NCBI GenBank assembly: GCA_031732875.1
Contig: JAVMKL010000009.1
Span: 1-10,187, forward strand
DNA from: JAVMKJ01 sp031732875
Lineage (GTDB): Bacteria; Pseudomonadota; Gammaproteobacteria; Competibacterales; Competibacteraceae
DNA: 10,187 nt
Direction of reading: 5' to 3'
This document shows positions 1 through 5,478 of this stretch, piece after piece. The position numbers and the translations under genes are program-made. Position 1 is the first letter of the stretch. The number at the start of each line of letters is the position of its first letter. The notes under the pieces were generated by a model. That model was not told the DNA's origin. It saw nothing but the letters and a program-made list of their open reading frames with translations, and searched no databases.

Positions 1-307
1 TTATACGAAAGCTCAATCAAACCGATGGTCCGATACGAGATGGAAAACATCACATTGGCCAGAAAAAAGATGCCAAGGATGATGGGCGCGAGTACCCGGC
101 CTGCACCGCCGCTGCGAGGACAGACTCGCTGCTCGCCCCGCTGAGTCCGCGCAGTTCGCCGGGAAACCCCAACGCAACCTCCAGCCACCCTGCTTGGGCC
201 GGCTCGGCCAGCCTCCGGAAGTCAGATATGCCCTGCGGACCTGCGCCGAGCGTGCCCCGAACGATAGCTGGATTGACAGATCCACGTCCGTGAACTACTG
301 TTTCCAT
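1..307 (-). pseudogene. Possible frameshifted membrane-protein remnant, open at the left edge
   Basis: Not recognised. On the minus strand the frame open from about 221 to the edge ends in a clear hydrophobic helix near positions 12-95 (APIILGIFFLANVMFSISY). Just upstream a different frame (about 110-307) gives a plausible helical protein stretch ending in SVLAAAVQAG. Joining the two needs a one-base shift near 100-108. This could be a decayed or mis-sequenced membrane protein running off the window. It could also be a short gene starting at the ATG at 50 or the GTG at 53. The reading rests on residue character only, with no known motif, so confidence is low. Confidence 0.25.
273..301 (+). 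promoter_or_regulatory. Candidate sigma70 promoter for the exported-protein pair
   Basis: A perfect -35 hexamer TTGACA (273-278) lies 17 bp before TACTGT (296-301), which keeps only three of six -10 positions. An AT-rich stretch (305-335) follows, and the first gene begins at 359. The spacing is ideal and the -10 is weak. The role is inferred from position. Confidence 0.35.
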
Positions 308-358
308 ATTTTATATACAGTTAAATTTCCTATCGTTCTTAGAAAGGAGCGTAACGGT

Positions 359-796
359 ATGCGACAGTGGTTGAGAGTGATCATTGTAACCAGTGTACTG
401 GCAAATGTTCCGTGGATGTCGTTGGCGGAGGAAAAAACACCCCCGCAGAAAGATAAAGCGGCAACCGCGACCACTCCAGATGAGTGGGTTCATGAGGATA
501 CTAAGTTTCAAGAAAGTCTCAACAGCTTGGGGTTGACGGCCGGCTACGCGGGCAAGTGTAAGGAAAAGAATGCCGAGGCTGTCGAACAGATTACAGCTCA
601 AGCGTTGGCGGCGGCGGATCAATTGGTGCGGTTGTTCGGGACGGATGCAGCCTTCCGTTTCGTGTTCTATGCCGGGCTGGGTGCAGGAGGGTTGAAGTTG
701 GATGATGCCAAGTGTGCGCAGTACATTGCGAATTGGACCGAATTCGTCAAAGAACACCCGGAACTCAAGGCCCGCGAGACAAGGGAGAAAAAGTGA
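359..796 (+). CDS. Small exported protein of unknown function, two cysteines
   Basis: 145 residues, family not recognised. The ATG at 359 is chosen because a strong ribosome site (AAAGGAG, 343-349) precedes it at suitable spacing and because it opens a signal peptide. Residues 1-23 have Arg2/Arg6, a hydrophobic core and a likely signal-peptidase site after SLA, so the product is probably periplasmic. A charged, Pro/Thr-rich linker (about 24-45) leads to a mostly helical domain (about 48-135). That domain has only two cysteines, Cys67 (GKCKEK) and Cys119 (AKCAQY), which could form one disulfide in the periplasm. A Gly/Ala-rich hydrophobic stretch (about 101-112) lies between them. The stop overlaps the next gene's start in TGATG, so the two are probably co-translated. 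Base composition is clearly less GC-rich than the genes from 3629 onward, which may mean a different origin. Confidence 0.72.
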   Translation: MRQWLRVIIVTSVLANVPWMSLAEEKTPPQKDKAATATTPDEWVHEDTKFQESLNSLGLTAGYAGKCKEKNAEAVEQITAQALAAADQLVRLFGTDAAFRFVFYAGLGAGGLKLDDAKCAQYIANWTEFVKEHPELKARETREKK

Positions 797-1203
797 TGGT
801 AAAACAGAGAGCAATATGTTGGATCCCGTTCGCAACGATCTTCTGTGGAGCGGTCTCGGCCACCGCTTTTGCCACTCATTCGCTACCTGGTAACACTTGG
901 TCAGGTCAAGGTGAGCACATGACCGTACGAGATATCTCTGAATCGCCGCTTCTCCTGGCGCGTCGGGATCGGCATGAATGGCACCACGACCGGTATGAGC
1001 GGCGCCGCGAATGGCGACGTGAGGCGCGCCGCGAATGGCGGCGGGAACGGCGGAGTGATGCTATTGCCGCAGGAGTTGGGGGGGTGATTATTGGAACCGC
1101 GATAGGTGCGGCTGCGGCGAGTTCACAGCGGCAACAATACGAGCAAAACATTTACAACTATCCGAACTACGACGAGACCGGCTATCCGTATCCCCAGTAT
1201 TGA
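796..1203 (+). CDS. Exported Arg/Trp-repeat and glycine-zipper protein, unknown function
   Basis: 135 residues, not assigned to a family. The ATG at 796 shares its A with the preceding stop (TGATG), and AGGGAG at 783-788 is the ribosome site, so coupling to the upstream gene is likely. Residues 1-26 form a signal peptide ending SATAFA. A very basic segment follows (about 56-87) with an eight-residue repeat, RREWRREA then RREWRRER. At DNA level this is an exact 15-nt repeat at 1002-1016 and 1026-1040. Next comes a glycine-zipper hydrophobic stretch (G96, G100, G104, pattern GxxxGxxxG). The tail is Tyr/Pro/Asn-rich and ends PYPQY. Glycine zippers are known in outer-membrane and surface-associated small proteins. 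With the cationic segment, this suggests a cell-envelope protein that binds membrane or another polyanion, which is inference. Confidence 0.7.
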   Translation: MVKQRAICWIPFATIFCGAVSATAFATHSLPGNTWSGQGEHMTVRDISESPLLLARRDRHEWHHDRYERRREWRREARREWRRERRSDAIAAGVGGVIIGTAIGAAAASSQRQQYEQNIYNYPNYDETGYPYPQY

Positions 1204-1234
1204 GACTCTGGTGTTACGTTGCCGTTCGCCCATC

Positions 1235-1630
1235 TTAATGCTCGGTAAGAGCGTATTGTAAAGGCACAGGAACAGGTGCGCCGACAGGTGCTGCGAGCAG
1301 GCTTCTTTGCGTTAATTCTTTGGACTGCCGGACAAAACCAGAAAGCTTACGAGCATGAGCCACCTGTTGCGGCGACAGCTTGGGCTTGCGGCCCATCTTG
1401 ACGCTACGGGCGACCGCCGCCGCACGGCCTGCTTTTGTTCGTTCCTGAATCAAGGAGCGTTCCAGTTCCGCCAGTATCCCGACCATTTGCCACATGGCGT
1501 GGCTTGTGGAAGTCGCGGTGTCAATCGCTTCGGTGAGCGAGCGGAAGGCCACGCCTCGCACTTTCAGATCATCCAGAAGGCCAATGAGATCACGCAGAGA
1601 GCGGCCTAACTGGTCGAGTTTCCAGACAAT
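1235..1630 (-). pseudogene. Serine resolvase/invertase, C-terminal half only
   Basis: From IVWKLDQLGRSLRDL (about 1630) through AELERSLIQERTKAG to MGRKPKLSPQQVAHARKL (about 1343), this matches the later catalytic domain, long E helix and start of the DNA-binding domain of a Tn3-type small serine recombinase. The N-terminal domain with the catalytic serine is absent. An in-frame TGA at 1631-1633 separates the fragment from upstream sequence. The usual LDRLGRS motif reads LDQLGRS here, so a conserved active-site arginine is lost. After HARKL the expected helix-turn-helix is replaced by about 36 unrelated residues before the stop at 1235, which marks a second break near 1342. A GTG at 1561 could start translation, but the product would be inactive. 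Its missing half appears to be the plus-strand fragment at 2032-2208. Confidence 0.8.
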
Positions 1631-1908
1631 TCAGTGTATCTTGATGTAGGTTTCATCAACCCGATAGGAGTCGGTCGTCTCTTTCAAGTGCGGCCTACAC
1701 CGCTTATCCAACTCCGGCGCATAGCGCTGGACCCACCGATAGACGGTCGTATGATCGACCGACACGCCCCGCTCCTGCATCATCTCTTCGAGGTCTCGAT
1801 AGCTCAAGAACTAGCGGAGATACCAGCGCACACATAAGAGGATAATTTCGCCTTCAAAGTGGCGCCATTTGAAGGGAGCCGCTGGAGTCACCGAGTCCGC
1901 CTTGGAAA
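1631..1908 (-). pseudogene. IS6-family transposase, truncated
   Basis: The conceptual product contains FKWRHFEGEIILLCVRWYLR, then SYRDLEEMMQERGVSVDHTT, VYRWVQRYAPELDKR and RVDETYIK. This is the conserved N-terminal zinc-finger/helix-turn-helix region and the first catalytic Asp (VDETY) of IS6 transposases. An in-frame TAG at 1811-1813 (minus strand) interrupts it after YLR. The frame ends at a TGA at 1631-1633, after only IKIH beyond the first Asp, so the second Asp and the Glu of the DDE triad are gone. Upstream, a stop near 1915 leaves no clear ATG. The fragment is dead, and it is evidence of past IS activity beside the resolvase. Confidence 0.78.
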
Positions 1909-1968
1909 TCCTGAATCACAAAGGAGGGTATGAATATCCGATCATGTGTTGAGCTTGCAACAGAGCCC
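1636..1968 (-). mobile_element. IS6-family insertion sequence, 5' end fragment
   Basis: Read on the minus strand, the fragment begins at 1968 with GGGCTCTGTTGCAA, which fits IS6/IS26-type terminal repeats. It then carries the first third of the transposase gene. It stops abruptly near 1636, where sequence changes to the resolvase C-terminal half. The other terminus is missing. About 330 bp remain of an element that is usually about 800 bp. Confidence 0.75.
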
Positions 1969-1996
1969 AAACTTGCATCCCTGCTCAACCAATGGC

Positions 1997-2022
1997 TTGT
2001 CTGTGCCAGAAATCAGGGACAA
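1997..2022 (+). promoter_or_regulatory. Possible resolvase-binding subsite (res-like)
   Basis: A 26-bp imperfect palindrome with perfect TTGTC...GACAA ends lies 9 bp upstream of the resolvase start. Resolvases of this class bind dyads of this size next to their own gene and recombine there. Only about seven of thirteen half-site positions match, so this is suggestive. Confidence 0.3.
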
Positions 2023-2031
2023 AACAGGCTC

Positions 2032-2208
2032 ATGAACATCGGCTATGCGCGGGTCTCGACCGAAGATCAAAACCCCGATTTGCAGCTTGCTGCCCTCAAG
2101 CAAGCAGGGTGCAAGCGTGTCTTTGCCGACAAGGCCACAGGAGCGCGTGTCCGGCACTCTGAATTGGCGATATGCCTCAAGGCACTCTCCAAGAGTGATA
2201 CACAATAG
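2032..2208 (+). pseudogene. Serine resolvase/invertase, N-terminal half, cut by the IS4 element
   Basis: The product begins MNIGYARVSTEDQN with catalytic Ser9 in the YARVS motif. It continues LQLAALKQAGCKRVFADKAT with GARV and CLKALSKSDT, the first half of a small serine recombinase catalytic domain. The ATG at 2032 is chosen because MNIGYARVS is the usual family start, although the same frame is open back to 1930. At GATACAC (2197-2203) resolvase sequence stops and the IS4 element begins, adding one codon and a TAG (2206-2208). The rest does not continue beyond the IS at 3600. The matching C-terminal half lies in reverse at 1235-1630. The fragment is non-functional alone because it lacks the arginine cluster, dimerisation helix and DNA-binding domain. 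Confidence 0.85.
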
Positions 2209-2218
2209 TTCGGACAGT
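2203..2218 (+). repeat. Left terminal inverted repeat of the IS4 element
   Basis: CAATAGTTCGGACAGT, an exact reverse complement of 3584-3599. It abuts GATACAC of the interrupted resolvase (sharing the final C). Confidence 0.9.
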
Positions 2219-2262
2219 CTTTGGAAAGGCATGAGCGGGGGATAGCCGCATCGGGTCGGCTT

Positions 2263-2298
2263 CGGATAGGGTGGAGTTGCGAAACAACCCTCTATCCG
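2263..2298 (+). promoter_or_regulatory. Hairpin in the IS4 transposase leader
   Basis: CGGATAG (2263-2269) pairs with CTATCCG (2292-2298), and an inner GTTG (2276-2279) pairs with CAAC (2285-2288) around loop CGAAA. It ends five bases before the ribosome site AAGGA (2303-2307). Some IS4-group elements (IS10, IS50) are known to use leader structures to block translation of transcripts entering from outside. The same role here is inference. Confidence 0.45.
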
Positions 2299-2311
2299 GG
2301 TGAAGGAACCG

Positions 2312-3581
2312 ATGCGACTGTTCGACAGTGTAGTGGCGACGCTGGAGTTAAGCCAACCGTTCCAGCGGTTTGTGCGCGAGGTGCTGATGCTCCTGTTGAT
2401 CGTTCCGGGGCGGGCGACGTTTCTGAATTTGAGCCGCTATAGCCACTACGATGAGAAGACCTTCCGGCGGTGGTTCCGACAGGAGGTCAACTGGGCCGGA
2501 TTGAATGGGGTGGCGATCCGGGCCGTAGTGCCGGCGCATCACGACCAAGTTCTGGCCTTCGACCCGAGTTTCGTGCCGAAAAGCGGGAAACACACCCCCG
2601 GTTGGTGGCGCTTTTGGAACGGCAGTGCCGGGCGGGCAGAACAAGGCTTGTAAATCAATGTATTAACGTGGGTGGACGCGACAGCGAACACCGCTTATGC
2701 GATTAGCGCGGCTCTCACCCCCACCCGAGCCGGCACGGGCGGCACCGATGGCTACCGGCACGGCAGCCGAAGCTACCGTCCAGACCTCCGCCAAACCGAC
2801 CGCCAAACCGACCGTCAAAGCCGAGGACAGCCGGGTGGACGCCTATCTGGCGCACTTGCACCGGGTGATTCCCGAGCACAGCCTGTCCGCGCGGCGGTAT
2901 CTGACCGCCGACGGCTATTTCGGTAAAGTCAAATTCGTTGACGGCATCAAGGCCCTGGAGATGGAATTGATCAGCCAATTGCGACGAGATGCCGATCAAC
3001 GCTATCTCTACGCTGGTCCCTATCGGGGTCGGGGCCGGCCTCGGCTCTATGACGGCAAGGTCGACCTGGCTCGGCGTGATCGCTTCACCGCCGTCCCATC
3101 ACCCGATCCGGACCTCATCCTGGAAACCACCGTGGTCTACGCCCCCCGCCTGCGTCGCCGTCTCCGGGTGGCGGTCGTCACCCACCGACACCCCCGAGGA
3201 ATGGCGGTCCCGTTTAGCACCGATCTCGATCCGGTGACTCTCGACCGTTATTATGCCGGCCGCTTTCAAATCGAATTCCTGTTCCGCGACAGCAAACAGT
3301 TCACCGGACTGACCCACTGCCAAGCCCGCCATGCCCAAGCCTTGACCTTCCACGTCAACGCCAGCCTGACTGCCGTGTCCCTCACCCAACTTCAAACGAT
3401 GCAAACCCTCGCGCATCAACCGATCCCTTTCTCCAGGACAAGCGTCGTCCGCCGGGCGTTCAACGAACATTTTCTCCAGCGCCTTTTAGCATACTTGGCC
3501 AACAGTGACCGCTTGGCCGAAAATAGTCCCGAGTACGAAACTTTTTGTAATTACGGCCTGGTTCAGCCCATCGCCGCCTGA
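2312..3581 (+). pseudogene. IS4-family DDE transposase with a nonsense codon and a frameshift
   Basis: The start is ATG 2312 behind AAGGA (2303-2307); a GTG at 2300 is an alternative. Frame one runs to an in-frame TAA (2651-2653) that replaces a sense codon, since the same frame continues sensibly as INVLTWVDATANTAYAISA. A one-base loss in the C-rich run near 2716-2725 then moves reading to the frame ending at 3581. The joined product would be about 420 residues. Catalytic residues are visible: first Asp in LAFDPSF (codon 2561-2563), second Asp in TADGYFG (codon 2910-2912), Glu in FQIEFLF (codon 3273-3275). The IS4 signature Y-x2-R-x3-E-x6-K is intact in YAGRFQIEFLFRDSK. A Pro/Ala/Lys-rich insert (AKPTAKPT) follows the frameshift. 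Conserved ends and catalytic residues with only two lesions point to recent inactivation or sequencing error. Confidence 0.88.
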
Positions 3582-3583
3582 AA

Positions 3584-3599
3584 ACTGTCCGAACTATTG
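3584..3599 (-). repeat. Right terminal inverted repeat of the IS4 element
   Basis: The reverse complement reads CAATAGTTCGGACAGT, identical to the left end. It begins three bases after the transposase stop. Confidence 0.9.
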
Positions 3600-3628
3600 A
3601 TTCCGCGCAGCAAAATAGGACCAGCAAC

Positions 3629-5320
3629 ATGAATCAGCATCCGACAGACCCGCAGGCCAGCCAGGCCGGTAACTCCGCGCTCCGCTTCGACGTGGTGGCC
3701 GGTCTCACGGCCGCGGCGGTCGTCTTGCCCAAGGCCATGGCCTACGCGACGGTTGCCGGCTTGCCGGTTGCGGTAGGGCTCTATACGGCCTTCATCCCGA
3801 TGGTGGTGTACGCCCTGCTCGGCTCGTCGCGGGTGCTCAGTGTCAGTTCCACCGCCACCTTGGGTATCCTTGTCTTCGCGCAGCTCGGGCTGGCGGTGCC
3901 GGACGGCGACCCGGCGAAGCTCGTCACGGCGACGGCCACGCTCACCGCGTTGGTCGGCGCGATCCTGCTCGTGGCCAGGCTGCTGCGCCTGGGGTTCGTC
4001 GCCAACTTCATTTCCGCGCCGGTGCTGACCGGCTTCAAGGCAGGGGTCGGCCTGGTGATCGTGCTCGACCAGGTGCCCAAACTCTTCGGCATCCACATCA
4101 CCAAGCAGGGGTTCTTTGCCGACCTGCTCAGCGTCATGCACCACCTTCCCGACACGTCGCTGCTGACGCTGGCGGTGGCGGCGGCGACGTTCGCAGTCCT
4201 GATCGACATGGAGCGGCGGTGGCCGCATTCGCCGGCGCCGCTGGTTGTGGTGGGTATCGGCATTGCCGCATCGTGGTACTTCGGCCTGCAGGCCGCAGGG
4301 GTCTCGACGGTCGGCCTGATTCCGCAAGGACTCCCGTCACTCACGTTGCCGGATCTTTCGCTGGTGGCGCAATTGGCGCCGGGCGCGCTCGGGATCGCGC
4401 TGATGAGCTTCACCGAAACGATTGCGGCGGGTCGCGCCTTCACTCGCCCGGGCGACCCGCCGATTGATGCGAACCGCGAGCTAATCGCCACCGGGGTCGC
4501 CAATCTGGGGGGCGCGCTGCTGGGCGCAATGCCGGCCGGTGGCGGCACCTCGCAGACCGCGGTCGTGCGTTCCGTGGGCGGGCAGTCGCAGAAGGCATCG
4601 CTGGTCACCGCAGGCGCCGCGTTGGCCACGATGCTGCTGCTGGCGCCGCTGCTGGGCCTGATGCCGCACGCGACTCTGGCGGCGGTGGTCATCTTCTACT
4701 CGGTCACACTGATCCAGCCGGGGGAATTCCTGGCCATTCGCAAGGTGCGCAGGATGGAGTTTCATTGGGCGCTGATCGCCGGCGCCGGCGTGCTAGCGTT
4801 CGGCACGCTCGCCGGCATCGTGGTGGCGATTATCGTGTCGATGATCGGGCTGGCGAGCCAGACCGCCCACCCGCGCGTGTCGGTCATCGGCCGCAAGCGC
4901 GGGACCGACGTGCTGCGACCGTTGTCGCCCGAACACCCCGACGACGAGACCATCGAGGGCCTGCTGATCGTGCGGCCGGAGGGGCGCCTCTTCTTCGTCA
5001 ACGCGCAGTATGTGGCGGATCGGATCAGCGCACTGGTCGCGCAATACCAGCCGCGCGTGCTGGCGCTGGATCTGAGCCGCGTGCCCGATCTCGAATACTC
5101 GGCGCTGCAAATGTTGATGGAGGGCGAGAAGCGCGCGACCGAACTCGGCGCCGTGCGATGGCTGGTGGGACTGAACCCCGGGGTCCTCGAGGTCGTGCGA
5201 CAGGCCGGGCTGGCCGAGCGACTGGGCCGCGAGCGCATGCTGTTCAACGCGCGTGAGGCCATCGCACACTACCAGATGTTGCAGGCGGCGGCAGGTGGCG
5301 CGCCGCCCGCCACAGCCTGA
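3629..5320 (+). CDS. SulP-family inorganic anion transporter with C-terminal STAS domain
   Basis: 563 residues, normal for bacterial SulP proteins. The ATG at 3629 follows AGGA (3617-3620) with an 8-nt spacer. The short N-terminus leads at residue 20 into FDVVAGLTAAAVVLPKAMAY, the conserved first membrane helices, then GLYTAFIPMVVYALLG and SSRVLSVSSTATLGIL, the SulP signature region. Many hydrophobic segments follow to about residue 415. A cytoplasmic STAS domain covers about 443-550 (LLIVRPEGRLFFVNAQYV, then LDLSRVPDLEYSAL). SulP proteins move sulfate, bicarbonate or other anions across the inner membrane, often with H+ or Na+, and STAS domains tune or localise them. The substrate cannot be named from sequence, and no cysteine/sulfate-assimilation gene lies nearby. 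The IS4 right end is only 29 bp upstream, so the native promoter may be displaced. Confidence 0.93.
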   Translation: MNQHPTDPQASQAGNSALRFDVVAGLTAAAVVLPKAMAYATVAGLPVAVGLYTAFIPMVVYALLGSSRVLSVSSTATLGILVFAQLGLAVPDGDPAKLVTATATLTALVGAILLVARLLRLGFVANFISAPVLTGFKAGVGLVIVLDQVPKLFGIHITKQGFFADLLSVMHHLPDTSLLTLAVAAATFAVLIDMERRWPHSPAPLVVVGIGIAASWYFGLQAAGVSTVGLIPQGLPSLTLPDLSLVAQLAPGALGIALMSFTETIAAGRAFTRPGDPPIDANRELIATGVANLGGALLGAMPAGGGTSQTAVVRSVGGQSQKASLVTAGAALATMLLLAPLLGLMPHATLAAVVIFYSVTLIQPGEFLAIRKVRRMEFHWALIAGAGVLAFGTLAGIVVAIIVSMIGLASQTAHPRVSVIGRKRGTDVLRPLSPEHPDDETIEGLLIVRPEGRLFFVNAQYVADRISALVAQYQPRVLALDLSRVPDLEYSALQMLMEGEKRATELGAVRWLVGLNPGVLEVVRQAGLAERLGRERMLFNAREAIAHYQMLQAAAGGAPPATA

Positions 5321-5355
5321 TCACGAACCTCTTCCATGTCGATCATCGACGTCTA

Positions 5356-5367
5356 CCGACCGGTCGG
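5356..5367. repeat. 12-bp perfect palindrome in the SulP-patatin gap
   Basis: CCGACCGGTCGG lies 36 bp after the SulP stop. GTCGAT-C-ATCGAC (about 5338-5350) just before it is a second short dyad. There is no T-run, so a factor-independent terminator is not supported. An operator or a decay-blocking hairpin is possible. The rest of the 158-bp gap shows nothing recognisable. Confidence 0.3.
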
Positions 5368-5478
5368 CGCAGCCGGGATCGCCGTCGGGACGAATGGGAT
5401 CCTTGAGCTCCGTTCGCCCCGGGTAGTCTTGCGCAGCCAGGCGTATGAAGGGCGCCCGAGGCGTCAGCGGTTTCCAGG

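Larger units (their letters stand above)
2203..3599 (+). mobile_element. IS4-family insertion sequence, about 1.4 kb, ends intact, transposase broken
   Basis: Perfect 16-bp terminal inverted repeats CAATAGTTCGGACAGT lie at 2203-2218 and, reversed, at 3584-3599. The outermost C may be flank. Similarity continues a few bases inward. Between them is one transposase gene with the IS4-type YREK signature. No target-site duplication is visible: the left flank is GTGATACA and the right flank ATTCCGCG. The element therefore probably took part in a rearrangement after insertion. The right end lies 29 bp before the SulP start codon. Confidence 0.88.

Noticed and set aside
298..305. CTGTTTCC, shared with the REP-like elements
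   Set aside because: Only eight bases match and no stem-loop of the same form precedes them, so chance is likely.
1002..1040. Repeated 15-mer as a CRISPR or tandem-repeat array
   Set aside because: There are only two exact copies at a 24-bp period. They are in frame and encode the RREWRRE repeat of a coding region.
1355..1837. Plus-strand open frames across the resolvase and IS6 fragments
   Set aside because: They are antisense shadows. The minus strand here encodes clear resolvase and IS6 transposase motifs.
3563..5262. Long minus-strand open frames opposite the SulP gene
   Set aside because: They are shadows typical of GC-rich DNA, with low-complexity Arg/His/Gln composition. The plus frame has the SulP and STAS motifs.
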